Source: Bacteroidota bacterium (lineage in GTDB: Bacteria > Bacteroidota > Bacteroidia > CAILMK01). Taken from it: a stretch of 64,000 nt of DNA. The position numbers were made by a program, and so were the translations under genes. The notes beneath the pieces are model-generated. The model was not told where the DNA came from. It did no database searches and saw nothing but the letters and a program-made list of their open reading frames with translations. Positions 18,424 to 27,528 of the stretch are shown here, in pieces; within the stretch, counting starts at the first letter, position 1; every line of letters begins with the position of its first letter. The stretch lies in contig JABDBQ010000005.1 in the NCBI GenBank assembly GCA_013288555.1, forward strand, positions 41,799 through 105,798, written 5' to 3'.

Positions 18424-19542
18424 CTATTTTATTTCAGACTCAACATAATACATATCGATCTCGCCTTTATTCTTGGCTTCTATTTTGCCTCTGTAAGTGC
18501 AAATAAATTTATTTTTAATAAATTCATAAGTAGAAGAAGAGATATTTATTTTATTGACCTCGCAACTGCTTTCCATCCTTGCAGCAGTATTTACGGTGTC
18601 TCCCCATATATCATAGGCGAATTTTTTAGCTCCAACCACTCCGGCTACTACCGGTCCGGAATGAATCCCAATTCTGATTGAGAAGCCAATACCTCCGGTT
18701 TTTTCTTTTTCTTTTCGGTAATTCTCCATGTAGTGCTGCATTTCCAATGCGGCTTTTATTACTTTTTCTGGATGTGCGGTATCTGCTGTTGGCAATCCTC
18801 CTACACATAGATAAGCATCTCCTACTGTTTTAATTTTTTCGATATCGTTTTTTTCAATAATTTCATCAAAAGCCCTGAAGCAGCGATCAAGCTCATCTAC
18901 AAGCAGTTCAGGAGTTAGGGTTTCGCCAATTTTGGTAAAATTATGAATATCGGCAAACATGACTGTAGCATTTTCATATTTTCTCGGGGCTGATTTCCCG
19001 AATTTCTTTAGTTCCTCAGCTATTTCAGACGGAAGAATATTCAGCAGCAGATCTTCAATTTCTACCTTTTGTTTGTTAATGGTTTCAGTGCGATCAGCTA
19101 CTTTTTCTTCAAGGGTCTCATTTGCAGTTTGCAGTTCTTCAATAAGTATTCTATTCTTGTGTCTCAGGTTGAAGGTTTCATAAGCCTTGTCCAGTGTAAT
19201 TTTGAGCTCGTCCTTATTCCACGGTTTCGTTATATACCGATATACTTTGCCTGTATTAATAGCTTCAATAACAGCTTCAATATCACTAAAACCTGTAAGA
19301 ATCATTCGAATTGTTTCCGGTTCATCGGGAAGGCTTTGCAAAAATTGAATACCTGTCATTGAAGGCATTCGCTGGTCTGTGATGATTATGGGTATGGAGT
19401 TATTTTTTAAAATTTCCATTCCTTCATCAGCAGAAAGCGCTGTGAAAATTTTATAATCTCTCCTGAATGCCGCTTTAAAAACCACAAGATTATCCTCTTC
19501 ATCATCAATATAAAGGATTGTAGGTTTTTCTTCTTCTTCCAT
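18424..19542 (-). CDS. Response regulator with class III adenylate cyclase output
   Basis: 372 aa: REC domain (residues about 8-122), coiled coil (about 125-168), class III cyclase (about 190-365). In REC the phospho-acceptor is Asp56 (ITDQRMP), with Thr83 and Lys106. In the cyclase the metal Asp residues are 198 (FADIHNFT) and 242 (GDAYL), the purine-specifying Lys238 (IKTVG) and Asp311 (YDIWGD) are the adenylate rather than guanylate set, and the transition-state Asn318 and Arg322 (NTAARM) are kept. So it should make cAMP when phosphorylated. Five bases separate it from the upstream kinase gene, which is its natural partner. Confidence 0.93.
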   Translation of the reverse strand: MEEEEKPTILYIDDEEDNLVVFKAAFRRDYKIFTALSADEGMEILKNNSIPIIITDQRMPSMTGIQFLQSLPDEPETIRMILTGFSDIEAVIEAINTGKVYRYITKPWNKDELKITLDKAYETFNLRHKNRILIEELQTANETLEEKVADRTETINKQKVEIEDLLLNILPSEIAEELKKFGKSAPRKYENATVMFADIHNFTKIGETLTPELLVDELDRCFRAFDEIIEKNDIEKIKTVGDAYLCVGGLPTADTAHPEKVIKAALEMQHYMENYRKEKEKTGGIGFSIRIGIHSGPVVAGVVGAKKFAYDIWGDTVNTAARMESSCEVNKINISSSTYEFIKNKFICTYRGKIEAKNKGEIDMYYVESEIK

Positions 19543-19547
19543 GATAA

Positions 19548-21089
19548 CTAATTAAGATTTAAAGGTATTCTTATTGTAAATTGAGTTCCCACGCCAGGAG
19601 TACTGTCGACAGTAATCGTACCATGATGCTTTTCGATGATGCCATAAGAGATTGAAAGGCCAAGTCCCGTTCCAATTCCGACATCTTTTGTTGTAAAAAA
19701 CGGGTCGAAGATCCTGTTTTTTGTTTCTTCACTCATACCAATACCAGAGTCTTTGATGCTTATTTCTGCAAATCCATTTGCCACATGCGTTTTAATCCAG
19801 ATGGTTCCTTGACCCTCAATAGCTTGTGCTGCATTATTGAGGATATTAATGAATACCTGGTTAATTTGACCGGGGAAACAATTTACAAGTGGAATGTGTT
19901 CATATTCTTTTACAACCTCAATCCTATCTTTTAACTGGCTGTTAAGAATGACAAGGGTTGAATCCAGGCCTTCTTCTAGGCTGGATAATTTGAACTCATT
20001 TTCATCAAGGCGGGTAAAGTTTCTTAGGTTTTTAACAATTTCAGTAGTTCGGTTAGCCCCATTTTTGATGCTTCTATATAAATCCTCAACTTCATGAAGC
20101 AGTATGTCAATTTCTATTTCTTTTTTATGCTTTTCAATGCTTTTTAATTTTTCCTCATTGTCTTCACCCGGTTTGATTTGCATATATTCTTCCAGAAGTT
20201 TTTTTATTTCCTGGTAATTGCTTTTCAATGATTCTATGCCGGCAGAAACGAAATTGATTGGATTGTTGATTTCATGAGCTATTCCTGCAGTAAGTTGGCC
20301 TAGTGATGCCATTTTTTCCGATTGAACCAACTGAGACTGAGTTGCTTTTAGTTCTTCATAAACAGTTGAATTGTCAATGGCTACACTCACATAGGTAATT
20401 AATGATCTGATCATATTCAGATGATAATCGCTATAGGCGTTTTTCCTATAACTAATAACACATAGTACTCCTATCGGATGATCATTAACCGTCATCTGGT
20501 TACATATCATAGATTTAGCAGCCTCACCGTCAAGGGTTATTATGGGGTCAAAGAAATATCTGCTATAATCTTTTTCAGCATCGTCCAGAAAAATATCAAT
20601 TTTATTGGCAATGCTCCATTCAGCAACGCTTGTTTCCGAGACGGATTGTTTTTCGACTCTAACTTGAGGGAAATCGGGTGAGCGGAAATATTTAAGTTTC
20701 TTCTTACGGTCATTAATGCCCAGTAAAATAACCGGCGCATCCATTATTGAGTTAATAATTTCGGAAAGTTTTTGAAACATTTCCTGGATGCTGAGTGTAG
20801 AGGTAATTTTTTGTCCAAGTTCACCAATAATTGACAATTGGTCAATTGAACTTTGCTGTTCAACCAGTTTGTCTGAAAGTGTTTTATTTTGTTCAGAAAC
20901 GTTTTTTAGCTCCTTAATAGTAGCCAGCGCATCATTAAACTTTTTTCCGAGATTAATGAAATTCTCTGCTAAAGCACCGATTAAACCATCTTCTTCTATC
21001 TCAAATGGATGGAATTCTCCGCCTTCAATAGCACGTTCAGTTTTGTCTTTGAGAGTTTGAATGTCTTTCTTTGTGTTTCCTAAAATCAT
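19548..21089 (-). CDS. Soluble sensor histidine kinase with GAF domain
   Basis: 513 aa, no membrane helix. Residues 1-90 are helical (coiled-coil linker), then a GAF domain (about 100-245) and a HisKA domain with the phospho-acceptor His272 in AGIAHEINNP. The HATPase domain shows the N box NILNNAAQAIEG, G1 DSGIGM and G2 GTGLGLSIS. There is no own receiver, so phosphate should pass to the receiver-cyclase encoded 5 bases downstream. The signal sensed by the GAF domain is unknown. It is the first gene of the operon and divergent from the nSTAND-WD40 gene. Confidence 0.93.
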   Translation of the reverse strand: MILGNTKKDIQTLKDKTERAIEGGEFHPFEIEEDGLIGALAENFINLGKKFNDALATIKELKNVSEQNKTLSDKLVEQQSSIDQLSIIGELGQKITSTLSIQEMFQKLSEIINSIMDAPVILLGINDRKKKLKYFRSPDFPQVRVEKQSVSETSVAEWSIANKIDIFLDDAEKDYSRYFFDPIITLDGEAAKSMICNQMTVNDHPIGVLCVISYRKNAYSDYHLNMIRSLITYVSVAIDNSTVYEELKATQSQLVQSEKMASLGQLTAGIAHEINNPINFVSAGIESLKSNYQEIKKLLEEYMQIKPGEDNEEKLKSIEKHKKEIEIDILLHEVEDLYRSIKNGANRTTEIVKNLRNFTRLDENEFKLSSLEEGLDSTLVILNSQLKDRIEVVKEYEHIPLVNCFPGQINQVFINILNNAAQAIEGQGTIWIKTHVANGFAEISIKDSGIGMSEETKNRIFDPFFTTKDVGIGTGLGLSISYGIIEKHHGTITVDSTPGVGTQFTIRIPLNLN

Positions 21090-21373
21090 TATAAATGCCG
21101 TTTTAATTTCATAATAATCCTAATCAACATTCAATGAGCAAGTCTTTTCTGCTTTCCATTTGCCAAAAATAGACAATTTTATGGAATATACTTTTTTTCT
21201 TTGAGTTTATGAATAAATCAGCTTCCCTTAACATCAAACAACAATTATGGAACATTACTGTTGTTCATTTATAATTCACATGATCATCATAAATTTAAAC
21301 CTTTTTAAGTTTATTTAAATTTGTACTTTTGGCATTCGTTAGGGAGTTTTAATATTAACAATAACATAAATCT
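21090..21373. other. Divergent promoter region between kinase operon and nSTAND gene
   Basis: 284 AT-rich bases. A TAAATTTG at 21316-21323 on the plus strand fits a -7 box about 50 bases before the nSTAND GTG start, with no clear -33 partner. On the minus strand a TATTTTTG near 21162-21169 could serve the kinase operon. An imperfect inverted repeat lies around 21247-21268 (ATGGAACA ... TTGTTCAT). No RNA gene is seen. Confidence 0.4.
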
Positions 21374-24300
21374 GTGACAGATACGAAAAATTCAGGCTCA
21401 ATATCTGAAAATCCATTTCCCGGGCTGAGACCATTCGATGTTGCAGAAAGCCATTTGTTTTTTGGCAGAGAGCATCAGGTTGATGAGCTTCTCAGAAAGC
21501 TTACTTTATATCATTTTGTTTCCGTTGTCGGAACTTCAGGAAGCGGCAAATCATCCCTGGTACGAGCAGGACTTTTGGCTAAGCTATATAATGGTTATAA
21601 TATAGGAGAGGGGTCGAAATGGTTAATAGCGATCATGCGCCCAGGGGCAAACCCGATTTTAAATCTTGCCAAATCGTTATTCAGTGAGCAAGTTTTCGGC
21701 ACGTCAAAAGATGTGCGCGCAAGAATTGATGCCGCCGTTGAATTGTTGAATGAAAGTCCACTGAGCCTTATCCAGATCATAAGGGCAAATATTCAGCGAG
21801 GAACGAATATTCTTATTCTTGCAGATCAGTTCGAAGAATTGTTCCGTTTTTCAAATGAATCTGATCCCGAATCTCAGAAACATGCTGCACATTTTGTGCA
21901 GTTACTTATTGAAGCGGTTAGGCAACATGATGCCGGAATTTATGTCGTAATAACACTTCGGGCTGATTTTCTCGGAGATTGTTCCGCATTTGAAGGGTTG
22001 CCAGAAGCTATAAATGATGGCCAGTATCTTATACCAAGGCTCAATAGAGAACATTATAAACTTGTAATTGAAGGGCCTGTAAATTATGCACATGGCAAAA
22101 TAGCTCCAAGACTGGTTCAGCAATTACTCAATGACATGAGTAACAACCAGGATCAGCTGCCTATTTTGCAGCATTCTTTGATGCGTGCCTGGGAAAATAC
22201 ATTAAAGTTTGGCGTTGAAGGAGATCCGATGGATTTGGCACAATATAAAGCCATTGGTACTCTGAAGCATGCTTTGAACCAGCATGCCAATGAGGCATTT
22301 GCTGAGTTAAATGAAAAGCAGAAGAAACTTGCCGCGCTCATTTTTAAATGTATTACGGTAAAAGGATCAGACAATAGAGGCATAAGAAGGCCGACAAAAT
22401 TTAAAGATATTTGTGAGATAACCAGGGCTAAAGATAAAGATGTCTTAGAAACCCTTGAAGTATTCCGGAAATCCGGCCGTGGATTTATTATGCCACCGGC
22501 TGACGTTGAATTATTGCCAGAAATGATGGTTGATATTTCTCATGAAAGTTTGATGCGTAACTGGAAACGTCTGGAAGAATGGGTTGATGAGGAATATGAA
22601 TCGGCTCAAATGTATCAGCGTCTGTCTGAAGCGGCAATTTTATATCAAAACGGCGTAGCAGGACTGTGGCGGGATCCTGAACTTTCCGTTGCCCTGGAAT
22701 GGAAAGAAGCAAACAATCCCCACGAGGCATGGGCAAAGCAATACAATGAGGATTTCGTTAAGAGCATGCGATTTCTCGATGAGAGCATTGAAGGAAAAGA
22801 AAGAATGCTGGCGGAAAAGAAAAGAAGAAGACTGGTTACAAATATTATTGTTATCATATTCTTGCTTAGCGCTGGTGGATTGAGCCTCTGGGCCCTGATT
22901 GAGCAAAATATTGCTTTTAAAAGTGCAAATGAAGCTATTTCCCAAAAATCAAAGGCGGAAGGAGCTGAGAAAACGGCTGTAAAAAGTGCCGCCGAGGCAG
23001 AAAAGAACTTTAATATAGCGGAAGAACAACGAAAAAAGGCTCTCGAACAAACCGAAAAAGCCGAAAATCAAAAAACGGAAGCTGAAAGACAAAAAAGACT
23101 AGCTGATATTCAAACCCTACAAACCAGGATACAAAGAAACAAAGCACAGCAAGCAAAAATAGCTGCTGAGAAATCTGAAAAAAAAGCTGAAGAAGAAAAG
23201 AAGTTAGCCCAGGAGGAAAAAATAATGGCTGATAGTCTAAGGATAATTTCTAATCAAAATGAAGAACTTGCAAAAGAACAAAATCAATTTGCCGTAGCGC
23301 ATAGCCTTGCGATCGAATCTTCAAACCAGAATGAAGATAAAGACCAGAAAGCGCTCCTGGCTTTAGAAGCATACAGGTTAAACCTGAAAAATAAAAATGA
23401 TTCTTTTGATGCATATATTATGACGGCATTATTTGATGCTGACAAAGCTTTTAACGATCGCGATAAATACGTTTTAAAAGGCCATGCCGGGCTGGTAAAA
23501 GGACTTGCGGCATCATCAGATGGCAAATACCTGGCATCATCCGGGGACGATGGCAAGGTCCTTTTATGGGATATGACTGAGGCTAAACCTAAGTCAACTG
23601 AAATTATTTCGGGGACAAATGAATTTAATTCGGTAGCATTTTCTGCAGATAATACCATACTGGCAGGTTGTTCTGATCAAAAAATCTATATCTGGAAGGT
23701 GAGTGATTTGAAACAAAAGCCATTAATACTTTCCGGTCACACGGGTAGAATTACTTCGCTCGTTTTTGGGGAAGGCGTATTGATATCAGGTGGCCTCGAC
23801 AAGATGATTATCGTTGAGAGCCTAAAGGATAATAGTCTGAGAATGGAATCAGTCAATTCATCTGTTATTTCACTAGCCTATTCTAAGACAACAAAGATGA
23901 TTGCCGTAGGCTGTGAGGACGGATCTATTTTTATGTTTGCCGAAAATAATAAAGATAGTAGACCAGGACTATTGATAAAAGAAAGAAGCCAGGTTACTGG
24001 TTTAAGTTTCAACGATACAGGCGATAAAATTGCAGGAGCTTTTTCGGATGGAAGTCTAAATTTATATTATACCAATCAACCAAATTCTCCTTTGGCGAAT
24101 AAAATTAAAAACAGGAACTCAGGCCTGGTTCAAGCTCTTACTGGGCATAAATCAGCATTATCCGCTGTTGCATTTGGTCGCGGTACTTTACTGGCAAGTG
24201 CCGGATTTGATAGGAAGGTAAAGCTTTGGCAATCAGAAACTTTGGCTGAACCAGTTGTCTTCACCGAGCATGATGACTGGGTGACAAGCATGGTAATGAG

Positions 24301-24481
24301 CGCAGATGGAAAAAGGATTTATTCGGGAGGGAAAGATAAAAATATCATCATCTATGACATTGACGAGAAGGATATTGTAAACAGGCTTAAAAAGAAAGTA
24401 AGCAGGAATCTTACTCCTATGGAATGGTCTCATTTTATGGAAGGAATACCATATCAGAAAACAGTTGATTCGCTGCCATAG
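21374..24481 (+). CDS. Membrane-spanning nSTAND1 NTPase with coiled coil and WD40 propeller
   Basis: 1035 aa. Residues about 12-480 are a novel STAND (nSTAND1-type) NTPase: the entry NPFPGLRPFDVAESHLFFG, Walker A GTSGSGKSS (53-61), Walker B LILADQFEELF, and a winged-helix part with DISHESLMRNWKRLEEW. A basic stretch KKRRR precedes a membrane helix (about 487-507). Then comes an Ala/Glu/Lys-rich coiled coil (about 515-640) and seven WD40-like blades (about 700-1005), e.g. GHAGLVKGLAASSDGKYLAS. By the positive-inside rule the NTPase would be cytoplasmic and the propeller periplasmic. The start is GTG, with an in-frame stop just upstream. Divergent from a kinase/cyclase/HD operon. The ligand and output are unknown; STAND proteins usually switch by oligomerising on ligand binding. 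Confidence 0.9.
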   Translation: MTDTKNSGSISENPFPGLRPFDVAESHLFFGREHQVDELLRKLTLYHFVSVVGTSGSGKSSLVRAGLLAKLYNGYNIGEGSKWLIAIMRPGANPILNLAKSLFSEQVFGTSKDVRARIDAAVELLNESPLSLIQIIRANIQRGTNILILADQFEELFRFSNESDPESQKHAAHFVQLLIEAVRQHDAGIYVVITLRADFLGDCSAFEGLPEAINDGQYLIPRLNREHYKLVIEGPVNYAHGKIAPRLVQQLLNDMSNNQDQLPILQHSLMRAWENTLKFGVEGDPMDLAQYKAIGTLKHALNQHANEAFAELNEKQKKLAALIFKCITVKGSDNRGIRRPTKFKDICEITRAKDKDVLETLEVFRKSGRGFIMPPADVELLPEMMVDISHESLMRNWKRLEEWVDEEYESAQMYQRLSEAAILYQNGVAGLWRDPELSVALEWKEANNPHEAWAKQYNEDFVKSMRFLDESIEGKERMLAEKKRRRLVTNIIVIIFLLSAGGLSLWALIEQNIAFKSANEAISQKSKAEGAEKTAVKSAAEAEKNFNIAEEQRKKALEQTEKAENQKTEAERQKRLADIQTLQTRIQRNKAQQAKIAAEKSEKKAEEEKKLAQEEKIMADSLRIISNQNEELAKEQNQFAVAHSLAIESSNQNEDKDQKALLALEAYRLNLKNKNDSFDAYIMTALFDADKAFNDRDKYVLKGHAGLVKGLAASSDGKYLASSGDDGKVLLWDMTEAKPKSTEIISGTNEFNSVAFSADNTILAGCSDQKIYIWKVSDLKQKPLILSGHTGRITSLVFGEGVLISGGLDKMIIVESLKDNSLRMESVNSSVISLAYSKTTKMIAVGCEDGSIFMFAENNKDSRPGLLIKERSQVTGLSFNDTGDKIAGAFSDGSLNLYYTNQPNSPLANKIKNRNSGLVQALTGHKSALSAVAFGRGTLLASAGFDRKVKLWQSETLAEPVVFTEHDDWVTSMVMSADGKRIYSGGKDKNIIIYDIDEKDIVNRLKKKVSRNLTPMEWSHFMEGIPYQKTVDSLP

Positions 24482-24497
24482 TCAATTGGCTTAATCG

Positions 24498-25028
24498 TTA
24501 CAAATCCAGCAGTCCTTCCGGCAAGTCTACAGTAATTGTTTTTCTTTTGAGATCGATTTTTTTAACCAGGTCTTCATGAAATGGAATCAGGATTTCTTTT
24601 TCATCGGAATTTACTTCGAGAATACTCTGTTTACCCGATTCATCAAGACCGGTAACAATCCCAATTGATTTTTTTTGAAGATCAAAAACCTTAAAGCCAA
24701 TCAGTTCGCTGGGCTCCAGGTTTTGCAAAAGCTCCACCGGTATGGTTTTCTCTTCAAGTATAACCGCTCTGCCGTTAAGCCTTGTTGCTCCGGGAAGGTC
24801 TATAATATCCTTAAACTTAATACGTGCTGTTTTATCGTCATCCCAGATAATCGATTCAATCTGGTAAGGAACAGGTTTGCCAACCCACTCTATAAAAATA
24901 AAATCACCATCAGATAGTACTTCATCCAGGTCCGAAATTAAAAAGGCTACCTTGACAAAGCCAAGGTAGCCATATGGTTTGAGTATTTTGCCTAGCAGGA
25001 TGCCGTCTTCTAGCTTCCAAACAGGCAT
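24498..25028 (-). CDS. rimM: Ribosome maturation factor RimM
   Basis: Assists 16S rRNA processing and 30S assembly by binding S19. The N-terminal RimM domain opens GILLGKILKPYGYLGFVKV and the C-terminal PRC-barrel region contains LIGFKVFDLQKKSIGIVTG and ends in TVDLPEGLLDL. ATG 25028 gives 176 aa, the usual size; upstream extension to 25097 would overlap rpsP and has no homology. It lies directly downstream of rpsP, as is common, but trmD, the usual next gene, is not here. Confidence 0.95.
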   Translation of the reverse strand: MPVWKLEDGILLGKILKPYGYLGFVKVAFLISDLDEVLSDGDFIFIEWVGKPVPYQIESIIWDDDKTARIKFKDIIDLPGATRLNGRAVILEEKTIPVELLQNLEPSELIGFKVFDLQKKSIGIVTGLDESGKQSILEVNSDEKEILIPFHEDLVKKIDLKRKTITVDLPEGLLDL

Positions 25029-25038
25029 AATCTGATTA

Positions 25039-25623
25039 TTATTCGTTAGCCGGTGCAGCTTCTTCTGCAGGAGATTCTTCAGCGGCAGGAGCCTCATTGG
25101 AAGCTTCTAAAACGGGAGTTTCAGTTTCTTCTTCAGAAGTTTCTGCTTCTTCAGCCACTGGTTCAGGATTGTTTTTTGCAAGGATATCTTTGGCGCGTTT
25201 GTGTGCAACCAGAGATTCGCGCTCAAGGCGGGTACGCTGTTCTTTGTCCATGCTGTCTTTGAGGCTGGCAATTTTCTGATCAATTTTATTTGCCTTTTCC
25301 TCCATCCATGCCGAAAACTTGGTGTCAGCTTCTTCAGCTGTAAAAGCTCCTTTAGCCACACCTCTTGCAAGGTGTTTGCGATACATGACGCCTTTATAAG
25401 ACAATATTGCCTTACAAGTGTCAGTAGGTTGTGCACCTTTTGCAAGCCAGTCCAAAGCCTTGTCGCTATCGAGATCGATAACTGCCGGGTTTGTGTTTGG
25501 ATTGTAGATACCGATTCTTTCGATGAATTTACCGTCGCGAGGCGACCGTGAATCCGCTACTACGATGTGATAATAGGGTTTTTTCTTGCGTCCCTGACGC
25601 GCTAATCTGATTTTAACTGCCAT
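25039..25623 (-). CDS. rpsP: 30S ribosomal protein S16 with long acidic C-terminal tail
   Basis: The first 80 or so residues are S16: [38 protein letters not shown] and the [12 protein letters not shown] motif. The rest to 194 aa is a charged helical region followed by a Glu/Ala/Pro-rich tail (about residues 150-194). E. coli S16 is 82 aa; extended tails are known in Bacteroidota. The first gene of a leftward rpsP-rimM pair. Confidence 0.97.
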   Translation of the reverse strand: MAVKIRLARQGRKKKPYYHIVVADSRSPRDGKFIERIGIYNPNTNPAVIDLDSDKALDWLAKGAQPTDTCKAILSYKGVMYRKHLARGVAKGAFTAEEADTKFSAWMEEKANKIDQKIASLKDSMDKEQRTRLERESLVAHKRAKDILAKNNPEPVAEEAETSEEETETPVLEASNEAPAAEESPAEEAAPANE

Positions 25624-25655
25624 TTAGTTTATAGTCTTCTAATGAATAGAAGCGG

Positions 25656-25663
25656 CAAAGGTA
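25656..25663 (-). promoter_or_regulatory. Candidate -7 box for rpsP-rimM
   Basis: On the minus strand this reads TACCTTTG, matching TAnnTTTG, about 33 bases before the rpsP ATG. No TTG is seen at -33. Confidence 0.45.
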
Positions 25664-25818
25664 CATTTATTTATATTATGAATGAAGAAAAAATTACAAT
25701 GATCGATGACCAATTATCAATGATCAATTCCATTAGCAAAAATTGAATCAATATAAATTTATAAATGCTTATAAATCATTAACCAAACTTCCCTAATATT
25801 GTTTCAATATTTAAATCA

Positions 25819-27519
25819 ATGAAAATTTCCGCTCTTGTCTTTATTCTACCTCTTATTGTTATGACGTCTTGTCACCAGAAGCAAAAAGTTGACCTTATCC
25901 TTCATAATGGAGTAATATACACTGTAGATGGTAAATTTTCTGTGGTACAGGCTTTTGCAGTAAAAGACGGTAAATTTATTGAAGCAGGCAGCGATGATGA
26001 AATCATGAGGAAGTATGAAGCTTCTAAAACAATAGACGCAGGTGGGAAACCTGTTTATCCGGGTTTTATTGATGCACATTGCCATTTTTATGGATACGGA
26101 AGGATACGAACTGAGGTAGATCTGGTTGGTTGTCTTTCTTTTAAAGAAATGATTGACAGGGTTGTTAAGTATTCAAAGACTAACAAATCTCCCTGGATTT
26201 TGGGTAGGGGATGGGATCAAAATCGCTGGCCCGGCAAAGAATTTCCTGTAAAAGACACCCTTGATAAGCTGTTCCCAAACATGCCTGTTTACCTGGCGAG
26301 GATAGATGGACATGCGGCTTTGGTAAATCAGAAAGCATTGGATTTGGCGGAAATTGACCATTTTACTGCTATCGATGGTGGCACAATTGTCGACAAATTC
26401 CTTTGGAAAAAACATCCTGCTAGGCTTGGTAAATTTTACTCATTTATAGAAGGAAAGCTAATTTCAAAAGATACATTAGTTTTTGAAGAAATTCCAACTG
26501 GAGTATTAGTAGACAACGCCACAGACCTCGTTAAAAAAGTCATCCCTCCTCCAACAAAAGAAGAAATGCGTCAGTATCTTCTCCAGGCCCAGGCTGATTG
26601 TTCCAAAGTAGGGCTGACAACTGTAGATGATGCCGGGCTGGACAAGGATGTAATTGACCTTATTGATGAAATGCAGAAGAAAGGAGAGCTGAAAATGCGG
26701 ATCTATGCCATGGCGAGTGGCACACCTGAAAACCTGGATTATTATTTAAGTCATGGCATTATAAAAACGGATCGCCTTCATGTCTGCTGTTTTAAATTTT
26801 ATGCCGATGGGGCGCTGGGTTCCAGAGGGGCATGTCTCCTAAAACCTTACCTGGACAAACCGGATCAACAGGGATTTTTGCTTAATCCTCCTGATTTTTA
26901 TAAGGGCGCCGCCAAACGTATTGCGAATTCTCCATTTCAAATGGCAACGCATTGCATTGGTGATTCTGCAAACCGGTTTATCCTACAAGTTTATGCTGAA
27001 GTTTTAAGGCTGGGCAATGACCGGCGCTGGCGGATAGAACATGCACAGATTGTAAATGAAAATGATTTCGAAATGTTTGGCAAATACAATATTCTGCCAT
27101 CCATGCAGCCCACCCATGCCACTTCTGATATGTATTGGGCTAAGGACAGGATCGGGGCTGAACGTCTGAAGGGTGGGTATGCTTTAAAACGATTGCTTGC
27201 GGAAAATAAAGTTCTGCCTACAGGAAGCGATTTTCCGGTAGAATCAATCAATCCATTATTTGGATTTTATGCGGCGGTTTCACGCCAGGATAGTGTTGGT
27301 TTTCCGGTTGGAGGATTTCAATCGGAAAATGCTTTAAACCGAGAGGAGGCTTTAAAAGGAATGACAATCTGGGCTGCATATTCTAACTTTGAAGAGCATG
27401 AAAAAGGCAGCATCGAACCAGGGAAATGGGCTGATTATGTCATTCTAGACAAAGATATCATGCAGATACCCATTAAAGAAGTCAGGAATGTAAAGGTCGT
27501 CACTAATTCTCTCAAATAA
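25819..27519 (+). CDS. Amidohydrolase family 3 lipoprotein (YtcJ-like)
   Basis: 566 aa metal-dependent hydrolase, likely lipid-anchored: the N-terminal hydrophobic stretch ends in a lipobox-like MTSCHQ, giving a Cys near residue 18. The metal-binding HxH is in GFIDAHCHFYG, with later His residues in MATHCIGDSA and RIEHAQIV, and an Asp in PTGSDFPVE. This family 3 layout (YtcJ-like) acts on N-acyl or amide substrates. Lipoprotein export would place it in the periplasm or outer membrane. Convergent with pgk. Confidence 0.88.
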   Translation: MKISALVFILPLIVMTSCHQKQKVDLILHNGVIYTVDGKFSVVQAFAVKDGKFIEAGSDDEIMRKYEASKTIDAGGKPVYPGFIDAHCHFYGYGRIRTEVDLVGCLSFKEMIDRVVKYSKTNKSPWILGRGWDQNRWPGKEFPVKDTLDKLFPNMPVYLARIDGHAALVNQKALDLAEIDHFTAIDGGTIVDKFLWKKHPARLGKFYSFIEGKLISKDTLVFEEIPTGVLVDNATDLVKKVIPPPTKEEMRQYLLQAQADCSKVGLTTVDDAGLDKDVIDLIDEMQKKGELKMRIYAMASGTPENLDYYLSHGIIKTDRLHVCCFKFYADGALGSRGACLLKPYLDKPDQQGFLLNPPDFYKGAAKRIANSPFQMATHCIGDSANRFILQVYAEVLRLGNDRRWRIEHAQIVNENDFEMFGKYNILPSMQPTHATSDMYWAKDRIGAERLKGGYALKRLLAENKVLPTGSDFPVESINPLFGFYAAVSRQDSVGFPVGGFQSENALNREEALKGMTIWAAYSNFEEHEKGSIEPGKWADYVILDKDIMQIPIKEVRNVKVVTNSLK

Positions 27520-27528
27520 TAATTCTTT

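Noticed and set aside
18424-19542. Guanylate rather than adenylate cyclase
   Set aside because: The purine-specifying residues are Lys and Asp, the adenylate set, not the Glu and Cys/Ser set of guanylate cyclases.
21374-24481. Known antiphage Avs or other named defence ATPase
   Set aside because: The nSTAND1 core fits, but Avs proteins carry other sensor and effector domains. No nuclease, TIR or protease effector is visible, so a named defence system cannot be claimed.
25053-25551. Open frames antisense to rpsP
   Set aside because: They mirror the S16 acidic tail and have no protein features of their own.
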